A stretch of 64,000 nt of DNA, taken from positions 1,173,553 to 1,237,552 of the forward strand of contig CP058708.1 in the NCBI GenBank assembly GCA_013414765.1, in the 5' to 3' direction. This document shows positions 1 to 8,572 of this stretch, in pieces; the first letter of the stretch is position 1, and every line of letters starts with the position of its first letter. Below the pieces are notes generated by a model. It saw only the letters and a list, made by a program, of their open reading frames with translations, was not told the origin of the DNA and made no database searches. This stretch comes from Candidatus Accumulibacter cognatus (GTDB lineage: Bacteria; Pseudomonadota; Gammaproteobacteria; Burkholderiales; Rhodocyclaceae). Both the position numbers and the translations under genes were made by a program.

Positions 1-1821
1 CGCATCCGGGCGGCGTACCCGATACACCCGGAAGTCTTCGACCGGCTGTATACCGACTGGTCGACGCTGGTCAAATTCCAGCGCACGCGTGGCGTGCTGC
101 GGCTGATGGCAGCGGTGATCCACAGTCTGTGGGAGAAGGGCGACCGCAACCCGCTGATCCTGCCCGGCAACGTGGCGATCGACGACGCGCGCGTGCAGTC
201 CGAGCTGACGCGTTACCTCTCCGACAACTGGGTGCCGGTGATCGAGAAGGATGTCGACGGGCCGAACTCGCTGCCGTTGAAGCTCGACCGGGACTTGCCC
301 AATCTGGGCCGTGTCTCGGCGTGCCGGCGGATGGCGCGCGCGATCTACATGGGCTCGGCGCCGACCACCGCTGCCGCGCACAAGGGGATCGAGGATCGGC
401 GTGTGAAGCTCGGCTGCGCGATGCCGGGCGAATCGCCGGCGGTGTTCGGCGACGCCCTGCGCCGCCTGGCCGGCGCGGGAACCTACCTCTACCAGGACGG
501 ACCGCATTACTGGTATTCGACGCAGCCAACGGTCACCAAACTGGCCGAAGACCGCGCCGAGCAGTTCAAACGCAATCCGGACAAGGTCGCGCAGGAGATC
601 GAACAACGCCTGCGCAAGGATCTGGAGCGCAAGGGCGACTTCGCGCGCATTCACCCGATGCCGGCAACCGGCGCCGACATTCCCGATGATCTGGATGCGC
701 GGCTGGTCGTGCTGGGCGTCAATCACCCGTACAGCAAGGAAGGCAACAGCGCCGGCGAAGTGGCCGCGCGGGCCATTCTTGAATCTCGCGGCAATGCGCC
801 CCGCCTGTACCGGAATACGCTGGTCTTCCTGGCGGCGGACAAGACCCGCTTGCAGGACCTGGACGAAGCGGCACGCAAATACCTGGCGTGGGAGTCGATC
901 CTCGCCGAGAAGGGGCAGCTCAATCTGACTCCCTATCAGGTCACCCAGGCCGAGACGCAAAGAGCCGCCGCCGATGGCACGGTCACCGCCAGGCTGCCGG
1001 AGACCTATCAATGGCTGCTGGTGCCGGTGCAGGCGACACCGCAAGCGCCGATCACCTGGGAAGCACAGCGGCTATCCGGGACGGACGCGCTGGCCGTGCG
1101 CGTCAGCAGGAAACTGCGCAGTGACGAGTTGTATCTGACCACCTTTGCCTCAACACGCTTGCGCATGGAACTGGAGCGCGTGCCGCTCTGGCGCGGCGAT
1201 CACGTGGCGGTGAGACAACTGATCGAGGATTTCGCGCGCTACCTCTACCTGCCCCGGCTCAAGGATTCGAGCGTTCTGCTGCACGCGATCAGTGACGGCG
1301 TGAATCTGCTGACGTGGACACAGGACGGCTTTGCCTTCGCCGACAGTTTCGACGAGGCGGCGGGTCGCTACCAGGGCTTGCGCGCGGGGCAGATGCTGAC
1401 CCTGATCGATGCTCACGCGCCGGGCCTGCTGATAAAGCCCGAGGTGGCCGTCCGGCAGCTCGATGCCGAGCGCGCGGACCTGGGTTCGAGGCGTGCCCCG
1501 GCAGCGCCGACCTGGGGCGGTCCCGGAACGATTTCTGGCCCACAGGCCGGGGAACCGGGAAGCGAAGTTCAGCCTGTCGCCGCCAGACCGAAGCGTTTCC
1601 ACGGCACGGCCGTCCTCGATGCCACTCGCGTTGGCCGCGACGCCAGCCGTATCGCGGATGAAGTGATTTCGCATCTGGTTGGTCTCGTTGGAACCCGAGT
1701 GACGGTAACCATCGAGGTGGAGGCGGAGATACCGGGTGGGGCGCCGGATCATGTCGTGCGCACCGTCACCGAGAACAGCCGGACGCTGAAATTTGCCAGC
1801 CAAGGGTTTGAGAATGAATAA
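1..1821 (+). CDS. DUF499-family AAA+ ATPase, C-terminal part (gene starts outside the window)
   Basis: The reading frame is open from base 1, so the 5' end lies off the window; about 606 C-terminal residues are visible. The stretch AYPIHPEVFDRLYTDW near the left edge and the tail with DATRVGRDASRIADEVI followed by VVRTVTENSRTLKF are typical of DUF499 proteins. These are large ATPases found in phage-defence-type clusters, often with a DUF1156 methyltransferase and a helicase. The P-loop part of the ATPase would be upstream and is not seen. No partner gene is visible here because the cluster would extend leftwards. The gene ends about 215 bases before the 3' end of a tRNA-Thr gene that faces it. 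The family call rests on recognised sequence signature; the defence role is inference from the family. Confidence 0.72.
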   Translation, partial: RIRAAYPIHPEVFDRLYTDWSTLVKFQRTRGVLRLMAAVIHSLWEKGDRNPLILPGNVAIDDARVQSELTRYLSDNWVPVIEKDVDGPNSLPLKLDRDLPNLGRVSACRRMARAIYMGSAPTTAAAHKGIEDRRVKLGCAMPGESPAVFGDALRRLAGAGTYLYQDGPHYWYSTQPTVTKLAEDRAEQFKRNPDKVAQEIEQRLRKDLERKGDFARIHPMPATGADIPDDLDARLVVLGVNHPYSKEGNSAGEVAARAILESRGNAPRLYRNTLVFLAADKTRLQDLDEAARKYLAWESILAEKGQLNLTPYQVTQAETQRAAADGTVTARLPETYQWLLVPVQATPQAPITWEAQRLSGTDALAVRVSRKLRSDELYLTTFASTRLRMELERVPLWRGDHVAVRQLIEDFARYLYLPRLKDSSVLLHAISDGVNLLTWTQDGFAFADSFDEAAGRYQGLRAGQMLTLIDAHAPGLLIKPEVAVRQLDAERADLGSRRAPAAPTWGGPGTISGPQAGEPGSEVQPVAARPKRFHGTAVLDATRVGRDASRIADEVISHLVGLVGTRVTVTIEVEAEIPGGAPDHVVRTVTENSRTLKFASQGFENE

Positions 1822-1990
1822 AGCCATTCAGGAAACAAGGCCCCGCGGCGAAAGACGGTTTTATAAGCAACATTGCATTCCCGAATTGCATTACAGCGCA
1901 ACTGTCGACACCCTAACGACCAGGTTTTCCTTGCCTGACGTTGATCCGGATTGCTGGATTTTGCTTACCATGTGCTCACTGATACGACTG

Positions 1991-2020
1991 AAAACAAAAA
2001 GGCCACCTTTGAAAGTGGCC
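1991..2020 (-). terminator. Rho-independent terminator of tRNA-Thr
   Basis: On the minus strand, just after the CCA end of the tRNA, the arms GGCCAC and GTGGCC (2001-2020) form a hairpin, with the paired stem probably extending through the flanking CTTT/AAAG bases. A T-rich run (TTTTTGTTTT, 1991-2000) follows. This is a standard intrinsic terminator. It also separates the tRNA from the convergent DUF499 gene. Confidence 0.85.
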
Positions 2021-2036
2021 TAGCTGCTGGATCTTC

Positions 2037-2112
2037 TGGTGCCGCTGCCCGGAATCGAACTGGGGACCTACGCATTACGAATGCGCTGCTCTACCGACTG
2101 AGCTACAGCGGC
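2037..2112 (-). tRNA. tRNA-Thr (anticodon CGT)
   Basis: The minus strand gives a full cloverleaf: acceptor arm GCCGCTG pairing with CAGCGGC, D arm GCTC...GAGC, anticodon loop TTCGTAA with anticodon CGT, a T loop containing TTCGATT, discriminator A, and an encoded CCA at 2037-2039. The anticodon stem-loop (GCGCATTCGTAATGCG) matches the usual bacterial tRNA-Thr(CGT). The intrinsic terminator lies directly downstream. Confidence 0.95.
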
Positions 2113-2207
2113 ACGGGTATTGATCGTACCCCATGCAGGCCCGAGATTATAACAGCGGACTCCTTCCTTGAAAACACCCATGAGCTTTCTCGCCGGTGCC
2201 CTCGGCC

Positions 2208-3608
2208 TCAGGCGTCGAAACGACGTACCCAGAACAGTTCATGGCGACGTACGGCCTTGCGGAAGAATTCGTTTTCGCCGGTGGGTGGCCAGGAACGACC
2301 AGTGAGCACTTGCTGGATGCGCCTGCGCAGGCGCTTCTTGAGCGACAGGCGGCCCTGCAGATCGTGCTGCATGGCCAGCGCCATGGCCTTGTCGAGCTGT
2401 ACCGCTTCGCTCAGCGTCGGGCTCCAGAGCGCATCCGCGGGCAACTGCACGAGTGCCGGCGGCAAGGCGATGCCACAGCCGGCCGGCCCCATTGGCCAGC
2501 GGTCGTTGTCGTGCAGGTGATTGGCGTAGAGCAGGGCGATTTCGGGTTGCCAATTCGCCAGTTTTGCCGCCAGATCAATTGCCAGGGTGGTGGCGTAGTG
2601 ATCGGGATGCGGGTCGAGCTGCGGGTGCGGCGTGATGACGATTTCAGGACGGAAGTGTTCGAGCAGAGCCACCAGGTCGCCGAGCAGGTTCTTCCCCGAA
2701 GGCTGGCCATCGGTGTCGGCTGGCAGTGGCAATGGATTGTGGCGGCGCGCGCTGCGGATGTCGGACTCGCCCGACGCGCGGGAAGCAAAGGTCTCTGCGG
2801 GATCGTCGAGCATCGCCGACAGCTGCAGGCAGTAGTAACCGAGCTGCACGCAGCGCTGCTGCGAAACGTCGCCCCAGAGCGGCACGGCGATGCTGTCCCA
2901 ACTGCGCAAGCGGCCTTTCAGCCTTGCCGCCTGCGCGGCATCGAGGTCATAACGCTGGTACGCCTCTGCTTCGACCTCGCCCTGCGTCAGCGTCACGATG
3001 AGCACCTCGGACGCCCGGCTGTAAAGGCCAAACGCTGCCAGCTCGGCGTCGTCAGGGTGCGGCGCGAGCACCATGACGCGGCGCTGTGCGTAGTCCGGGT
3101 TGTCCAGCGTATACAGCGTGGCGGTTGCCGGCAGACGGCAGTGCCGCCCCTGGATCAGCAACTCGCTACGGGCAAGCACGGCCGCCTGCCCCGAGACATT
3201 CAGATAGCGCCGGCCCATTACGCTGCGCTCGAAATCCTGTCGGTCATCACCAAGCAGGACCTGCGGATCGAACCAGCGTCCGAGTCCGCTGCTGCGCAGT
3301 TCGACTTCAAGGATCAAGGTCTCGCCAGCCGCCAGTGGCTCGCTCAACTGCACGCGGCCATCGCGTAGCGACACCTGCTGCCGGGGGGTATCGGGCGGGA
3401 ATCGGTACTGGTAGTCATCGTGCGGCGAATAGAAGAGATGGTCGGCCAACCAGGCCTCGTGCACGATCCAGCCGAGCAGCAGCAGGCCGGGCAGCAGCCA
3501 CCAGGCGACAAAAACACCGAGCACGACGAGCAACAATCCGGCCAAGAGCAGCAGATAGCGTTTCTGACGACGGTAGCGCGAGAGTAATTGGGGTTTGCGT
3601 GAAAGCAT
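2208..3608 (-). CDS. PIG-L family de-N-acetylase, DnpA-like, membrane-anchored
   Basis: The protein is 466 aa from ATG at 3608. This start is preferred over upstream in-frame ATGs because GAGG lies about 7 nt before it and it avoids overlap with the upstream gene. A hydrophobic hairpin at about residues 15-55 follows a basic N-terminus. The PIG-L signature APHPDDAE lies in the middle, and the second metal and active-site motif DPHPDH lies near the C-terminal third. PIG-L enzymes are Zn-dependent and remove N-acetyl groups from GlcNAc-like sugars. The long N-terminal extension and the adjacent mig-14-like gene match the DnpA/Mig-14 pair of Pseudomonas, where DnpA is linked to antibiotic tolerance within an LPS-core locus. 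The substrate here is unknown; a lipid-linked or surface sugar is likely. Confidence 0.8.
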   Translation of the reverse strand: MLSRKPQLLSRYRRQKRYLLLLAGLLLVVLGVFVAWWLLPGLLLLGWIVHEAWLADHLFYSPHDDYQYRFPPDTPRQQVSLRDGRVQLSEPLAAGETLILEVELRSSGLGRWFDPQVLLGDDRQDFERSVMGRRYLNVSGQAAVLARSELLIQGRHCRLPATATLYTLDNPDYAQRRVMVLAPHPDDAELAAFGLYSRASEVLIVTLTQGEVEAEAYQRYDLDAAQAARLKGRLRSWDSIAVPLWGDVSQQRCVQLGYYCLQLSAMLDDPAETFASRASGESDIRSARRHNPLPLPADTDGQPSGKNLLGDLVALLEHFRPEIVITPHPQLDPHPDHYATTLAIDLAAKLANWQPEIALLYANHLHDNDRWPMGPAGCGIALPPALVQLPADALWSPTLSEAVQLDKAMALAMQHDLQGRLSLKKRLRRRIQQVLTGRSWPPTGENEFFRKAVRRHELFWVRRFDA

Positions 3609-3655
3609 GACTGGCCTCGGGGATGAATCCGCTGGCATCGCGGAGGACACGTTGT

Positions 3656-4552
3656 CTAGATTTGATAGGCTGGCACACGATGGCACCAGCGATCCTTGTA
3701 TTCACGATCGGCACGACCGAAGGAATAGCGCAAGGGTTTGCCGAGCGCGCGCGCATCCTGCCAGGCGGCTTGCGTGTTGACGAAGCTGAGGACGCTGCCG
3801 GGGCTGAACTCGCGGCATTGCGGGTCTACTCCGCCATTGATATATTCGAGTGAAATCCACTGCGGGGCCTCGACGCGGTAGAGAATCTGGATGGCGATCG
3901 GCTGCCCGTTGCACAACAGTACCGCACCGGTCATGAATTCTCGCAACAGCGCAAAGACTTGGCTCAAGTGCGCCGCGCCGCGGGCGGCAAAGCCCCAGCG
4001 GCGCTGGAACAAATCGGCGTAGATGGCAGCCTGCTCGGACGGCGAGAAATCGAGCATCGAACGAACGCTGCCTCCCGCTTCTTCGAGCAGGCGCCATTCG
4101 CGGCGCTGGTTGTAGCGGAACTTCTTGCCGTAGTCTTCGGGGGCGCGCGCCAGCGCCAGGCCCTGCGGCTGCGGCCGCAGCGTACTGATGCGCGCGGCGT
4201 TGAGTTCGGAGACGTAGGGCACTCGGACACGCACCGGCACGGAGGCCTCGGCAGCGATCGGCAGAATGATCTCGGCATTACCGAGGTCGAACAGGCCGCG
4301 CTGGCCGCGCTTTTTGAGCACCACCTTGGACAGCGCCAGATAACGTCCCCAGCAGGGAATCGCCGCGAGCAGCCGATCGCCGGCAAACCAGCCGAGGTAA
4401 CGCACCGGTATCGCCGCCAGCCCCGCCAGCCGCTCGACGACGAGCGGGTGCGTAGCGACGCTGCCGCCGTACTGTTGCCAGGCTTGCGCGTAGCTCGCTG
4501 CATCGATCGGCGTCCAGCCACGCTCGCGCCAGGCGCGCAACAGCGTCAACAT
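3656..4552 (-). CDS. Mig-14-like GNAT-fold protein
   Basis: The protein is 298 aa from ATG at 4552, preceded by AGGCAGAG; longer in-frame extensions upstream lack the family sequence. The core motif YGKKFRYNQRREWRLLEE, the later AIQILYRVEAPQWISLEY and the C-terminal YSFGRADREYKDRWCH resemble Mig-14 proteins (Pfam Mig-14 / FemAB-like acetyltransferase fold). In Salmonella and Pseudomonas these affect resistance to cationic antimicrobial peptides, probably through envelope modification. The next gene, 47 bases downstream on the same strand, is the DnpA-like deacetylase, so the two probably act together. The catalytic activity is not established for the family. Confidence 0.72.
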   Translation of the reverse strand: MLTLLRAWRERGWTPIDAASYAQAWQQYGGSVATHPLVVERLAGLAAIPVRYLGWFAGDRLLAAIPCWGRYLALSKVVLKKRGQRGLFDLGNAEIILPIAAEASVPVRVRVPYVSELNAARISTLRPQPQGLALARAPEDYGKKFRYNQRREWRLLEEAGGSVRSMLDFSPSEQAAIYADLFQRRWGFAARGAAHLSQVFALLREFMTGAVLLCNGQPIAIQILYRVEAPQWISLEYINGGVDPQCREFSPGSVLSFVNTQAAWQDARALGKPLRYSFGRADREYKDRWCHRVPAYQI

Positions 4553-4805
4553 GCGTCTCTGCCTGCGGCAACGCGCGGTGCATGCACGGCGACCAGGCGG
4601 GTAACGTGCCAGAACTCCGCGCTGCACGCCTCCTGCTCCTGCCCCATCTTCCGATCGATCCCCAACGACTCTTCAAAACAAGAATGTACCGCTTTTTGTC
4701 ATGCTCTGGCTGCCCGCAAGCATGAACGCCAAGGCTTACCGTCGAACCCGGAGGTTATTGAGGAATGGCATCAAGGTCTGTCGCTGAAGGGGTCTGTGTG
4801 CGATC

Positions 4806-5792
4806 TCAGGGCTGGACGCATTCCCTGACGAGGCGATCCCCGGCGCGGCCGCAGGGTGTGGGGGTACCCGCCTGCGGGTGCGGGGTGCCGTCTTCGTCGA
4901 TCTGTGCGGCCACGGTATCCCAACTGACCAGTCCATGCCTGTCGAGAGACAGGCGCAGCAGCCAGCCGGTCCGGGCGGCGGGGAGATCAAAACCATCAAA
5001 GACGAAGTTGCCGAGACTATAGACGATCAGCTTGCCCTGGTAGTACTCGATGTCTTGCGTCACGTGCGGATGCCCGCCGACCACCAGGCTGGCACCGGCG
5101 TCGATCATCAATCGGGCCAGTTGCCGCTGCCGTTCGCTCGCTTGCCTTTCTCGTTCCCAGCCCCAGTGCATGAAGGGAATCACCAGGTCGGCGCCGGCCG
5201 CGCGCGCAGCACGAATGTCTGCAACGACCTGGCTATCCTCGCTCCAGGCGATTCCCGGCCATTCGGCTCCGGCTTCGAAGGCACGCGGCTTGAATTCGTT
5301 GTAGGCCAGTACGGCAATGCGCAGGCCGCGTTGTTCGATCCACAGCGGACGATGCGCCTCGGTCAGATGGCGACCGCCACCGACGGCGGCGATGCCGTTG
5401 CCAGCGAGATGACCGAGGGTTTCGAGAAACGCCGCCTGACCGTAATCGCCGGAATGATTGTTGGCCACAGCAAGCGCATCGAATCGCCCACGCAGAACTG
5501 GCAGCACGCGCGGGTCGGCGCGGAAGCTGAAAATCTTGTTGTCCCGCGCTTGTCCGCTCGTGGCGATCGGGCATTCGAGGTTGCCGATACGGTAGTCTGC
5601 GTCCTGCAGCAGCGCCGCGAAGGGTGCCAGAGGATCGCCGCCGCGGCGGATCAGGCGGCCCGCACCATCGTCGAGCATGATGTCGCCGACGAAAATCAGA
5701 CGGACGGGTTCGGCGCGTACACTCCCGGCAAGCATGGCCCCAAGTATGCCGAGCAAAGTGATCAGCAGGAGCAGCCTGCTCTGCCCACTCAT
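4806..5792 (-). CDS. CapA-family (poly-gamma-glutamate type) metallophosphatase-like protein
   Basis: The protein is 328 aa from ATG at 5792, which overlaps the stop of the preceding gene as ATGA, suggesting translational coupling. An N-terminal signal peptide (LLLLITLLGILGAML) precedes the CapA domain. Metal-binding motifs are all present: VGDIML, GNLECP, NNHSGDYG, HWGWE and GGHPHVTQ. CapA proteins have a calcineurin-like fold and were first linked to poly-gamma-glutamate capsule export, but most proteobacterial members are of unknown role. No PgsB/C synthase genes are nearby, so a capsule function is not supported. It is likely periplasmic. Confidence 0.8.
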   Translation of the reverse strand: MSGQSRLLLLITLLGILGAMLAGSVRAEPVRLIFVGDIMLDDGAGRLIRRGGDPLAPFAALLQDADYRIGNLECPIATSGQARDNKIFSFRADPRVLPVLRGRFDALAVANNHSGDYGQAAFLETLGHLAGNGIAAVGGGRHLTEAHRPLWIEQRGLRIAVLAYNEFKPRAFEAGAEWPGIAWSEDSQVVADIRAARAAGADLVIPFMHWGWERERQASERQRQLARLMIDAGASLVVGGHPHVTQDIEYYQGKLIVYSLGNFVFDGFDLPAARTGWLLRLSLDRHGLVSWDTVAAQIDEDGTPHPQAGTPTPCGRAGDRLVRECVQP

Positions 5793-6196
5793 CGTGTCGG
5801 CTCGCTGGGAGACCAGTCGCACCAGTATTGCAGCTCGCCGTCACGAATCGGCTCATAGACATGGTGGAGGCCCGTAAAGCCGTAGCCGGCACGCTTGCCT
5901 GCGACCGGCGGGTAAGGGTATGTTGCCTGCTGGATTGGCACCGGTCCGCTGTCCCGATCGGCAAAGACATAGAGCTTGATCGCCGCCAGATCTGCGGGTT
6001 CCTTCTGAAAAACAATGCGGAAGAGGAAGTACGATCCGATCGGCTGCACCGGGACGGTATAGGGCGAATTGACCGGCCGCGCTTCCAGGTCGCGTGTTTC
6101 ACCGCCGTAGGTGACGTGACAGAGCAGCTTCTCGGCATGCACGGGTGCGGCAAGCAGCAGGGTGACGACGAAGAGGGGTTGGCAGTGCTTCAGCAT
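5789..6196 (-). CDS. Small secreted protein of unknown function
   Basis: The protein is 135 aa with a clear signal peptide (LFVVTLLLAAPVHA, cleavage after residue 21 or so). The mature part is rich in Tyr, Pro and beta-strand-like sequence and contains two Cys (LLCHV and QYWCDW) that could form a disulfide. I do not recognise a family. It is translationally coupled to the CapA-like gene by a 4-base ATGA overlap, so a periplasmic partnership with it is likely. It starts 11 bases after the stop of the alpha/beta hydrolase, so the three genes probably form one transcript. Confidence 0.7.
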   Translation of the reverse strand: MLKHCQPLFVVTLLLAAPVHAEKLLCHVTYGGETRDLEARPVNSPYTVPVQPIGSYFLFRIVFQKEPADLAAIKLYVFADRDSGPVPIQQATYPYPPVAGKRAGYGFTGLHHVYEPIRDGELQYWCDWSPSEPTR

Positions 6197-6207
6197 CCTG
6201 TGCCAGC

Positions 6208-7005
6208 CTATGACTGCCGCTCGATCCAGGCCGCGATTCGCTCGGCCGCGGCTTCCCAGTGGGCGTCGAGCATCAGCGTATGTCCGGCACGCGGAACCAC
6301 CGCCACCTCGGCCTGCCAGCGCACGGCTGTCAAGCCCAGCCCGGCCGGCGGGAACAGCGCGTCCGCTTCGCCGCCGATGACCAGTACCGGCAACGCTGGC
6401 CGGCGCCAGCCAAGGTGCATCGCCAACAGCGTCAGATCAAGGATGGCGCGTCGTGATTCGGACTGGAAGAATGGCGCAAAGCGGATCAGGTTCTCGTTGG
6501 TCGTCTCCGGTGAATAATAGACATCGCGCATCATCTGCAGCGTCTCCGGCGAGTACTTGCCGCGGATGGCACGCGCTTGCTGGTCGAAGAAAGTGGGCTC
6601 GGACAAGGCAATCTTCATCGTCGCGCCGAGGATGCCGGTCGGTGGCACCGGTGCCATCAGGACTGCGCCCTGTGCCTGCTGACGTTCGAGAAGGCGTTCA
6701 ATGACCACGGTGCCCATCGAGTGCCCGATCAGGATCGCCGGCACATCAAATTTCCGGGTCACCTGGGCGAGGTCTTCGGCATAGTCGTTGATGCCGAAAG
6801 TGTGGAGATGCTCGCGGCCCTCGCTGGCGCCGTGGCCGGAGAGGTCGAGCGCGTGGCAATCGAAGCCGCGGCCGCTGAACCAGGGCAGAAAGTACGCGTC
6901 CCAGCAATTGGCGGTGGCATACCCGCCGTGGACAAAAATGAGAGGGGGAGAATGCCTGGCACCTACCGCCGGCCGATGCAGGGTATGGATGCGGCGAGTT
7001 TTCAT
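6208..7005 (-). CDS. Alpha/beta hydrolase
   Basis: The protein is 265 aa with a complete alpha/beta-hydrolase layout: oxyanion HGG (VHGGYATANCWD) near residue 26, nucleophile elbow GHSMG with Ser at about 96, an acid in VIGGEADALF, and catalytic His in RAGHTLMLD near 245. No signal peptide is seen. The substrate cannot be told from sequence; esterases, lipases and haloperoxidase-like enzymes all share this pattern. It is the first gene of a likely operon with the secreted protein and the CapA-like gene, and is divergent from the Card1-like nuclease. Confidence 0.82.
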   Translation of the reverse strand: MKTRRIHTLHRPAVGARHSPPLIFVHGGYATANCWDAYFLPWFSGRGFDCHALDLSGHGASEGREHLHTFGINDYAEDLAQVTRKFDVPAILIGHSMGTVVIERLLERQQAQGAVLMAPVPPTGILGATMKIALSEPTFFDQQARAIRGKYSPETLQMMRDVYYSPETTNENLIRFAPFFQSESRRAILDLTLLAMHLGWRRPALPVLVIGGEADALFPPAGLGLTAVRWQAEVAVVPRAGHTLMLDAHWEAAAERIAAWIERQS

Positions 7006-7269
7006 GAGCGAGTGGGAATTGGCGGTGAGACCTGTGGGTTGACGTTTTTGAAGGTTGATGACTGTCGGGCTAAGCGCTCAGGGTGCTGGCGAGGAATTCG
7101 CGAAGTATCGCAGGGTCGTGCCGGTACAGGCAATCTCCCTTTTTTCAATGAACTTTCGCGACCAGCCCTGTATTCTGATCGACACTGGCTTGGTGGCGCT
7201 CCTGCACCATCTCGATCGCCTACAAACTGGCGCACAATGGCACCTGCTGACCGTCTTTGGAACCATCGC

Positions 7270-8523
7270 ATGCAATTCCAGCCACGCATCCTCGTCTGTC
7301 TGGCCTCTGAGGAAATCATGCAGAACACCCTGCCCGCCCTGCGCCTGCGGCCAGCGATGGTGATCATTGCGACCAGCGACTCGGAACCGGCACGCCAGGG
7401 TGCACTACAATTCAGCCGCGTCCTGCACGATGCCGGCTGGCCGGCCCATGCGGTACGCATCACCGAGCACACGCCCGACCACGATCTCGGGAACATCAGC
7501 CGCTACGCTCAGGAGCTCGCTGCTGAACTGCAGGGCCAGCATCCCGGCCTGCCGATCGACCTGAATGCCAGCGGCGGCACCAAGGTGATGTCCTTCGGTT
7601 TTGTCGGCGCGCTCGCTGGTCTCGGCGATGCCTGGTATTGCGATACCCGCCACGGCCTACTCGAGCATCTGGGAGGTGGCGCGCCGCTGCTGCTGCCGGC
7701 CGATCTGCTCAAGCTCGGCGATGTCCTGCAGGTACAGGGTTATCGCGTAGTGACCGACCCGACCTGGAACCCGACCTTCGTTTGCGCCGCTGCCGCACGC
7801 GCCGACCTGACCGAACATCTGGTCCTTGAAGCACCACGGCTCAACGGCTTTTTCGGCTACGTCAACCGGCTGACGCGCGAAGCCTTGCCACAGACGCGTA
7901 CGGACGGCAGCATCGTGCGTACTTTCCGTGCCGAGATCCTCGCCCAGCGCCCGCTGTTCACGAATAACCACGAACTGGCGCGCGCATTTGAACAGGCCGG
8001 CATCTGGGAATGGGACGGCGATTGCCGCTTCGTCTTTGCCGGTGAAGCGAGCGCCAGGTACGCCGGTGGTGGCTGGCTCGAGGAATGGGCCTGGCTGACG
8101 CTGGCCGGTCTGCAGGCCGATGGCCTAATTCCCGACGGTCATTGGGGCACCAATCTGCGCGTCGATGCCGGGCACGGCCTGCAGGAGGCGGCCAGCAACG
8201 AACTCGATGCAGCACTGGTGTGGCGCAACCAGTTGCTGGTTCTCGAGTGCAAGACCGGCGTGCAGATCAGCACCGAAGGCGGCAGTCAGTCGATCCTCAA
8301 CCGCCTGGACAGCCTGCGCCGCCATGTCGGTGGTGCGATGGGCGAAACCTGGCTGCTCACCGCGCGGCGCCTGCAGCAGGGCAACGGCGCGGCGGCGCGC
8401 GAACGCGCACGTGCCTACCGCATCCGCCTGATCGAGCCTGAACATCTCATCGATCTGCGGCTGGAAATCTGTGCCTGGATGGATATCGCGACCGCCACGT
8501 CCGCAGCCACGGAACCACCTTGA
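7270..8523 (+). CDS. Card1/Can2-like (DUF1887) CARF-domain nuclease
   Basis: The protein is 417 aa from ATG at 7270, chosen because the first CARF strand (ILVCLAS) follows at once; an in-frame ATG at 7237 is an alternative. The N-terminal Rossmann-like CARF region carries NASGGTKVMSFG, matching the ligand-loop motif of DUF1887 proteins. A linker region with a helical, winged-helix-like character follows. The C-terminal PD-(D/E)xK nuclease shows GGWLEEWAWLTL, then ELDAALVW and VLECKTG, giving the D...ExK metal site. Characterised relatives are activated by cyclic tetra-adenylate from type III CRISPR systems and cut DNA and/or RNA. No CRISPR array, cas gene or Cas10-type cyclase is present in the window, so the activator is unknown here. 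Confidence 0.85.
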   Translation: MQFQPRILVCLASEEIMQNTLPALRLRPAMVIIATSDSEPARQGALQFSRVLHDAGWPAHAVRITEHTPDHDLGNISRYAQELAAELQGQHPGLPIDLNASGGTKVMSFGFVGALAGLGDAWYCDTRHGLLEHLGGGAPLLLPADLLKLGDVLQVQGYRVVTDPTWNPTFVCAAAARADLTEHLVLEAPRLNGFFGYVNRLTREALPQTRTDGSIVRTFRAEILAQRPLFTNNHELARAFEQAGIWEWDGDCRFVFAGEASARYAGGGWLEEWAWLTLAGLQADGLIPDGHWGTNLRVDAGHGLQEAASNELDAALVWRNQLLVLECKTGVQISTEGGSQSILNRLDSLRRHVGGAMGETWLLTARRLQQGNGAAARERARAYRIRLIEPEHLIDLRLEICAWMDIATATSAATEPP

Positions 8524-8572
8524 GCATGGAGGTGCGCCCGCCCGGCGGGCGACGACCAGCCAGGCAGCCCGA

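Noticed and set aside
4806-5792. Assignment of the CapA-like gene to a poly-gamma-glutamate capsule locus
   Set aside because: No synthase or other capsule genes are next to it; only the fold-level family can be supported.
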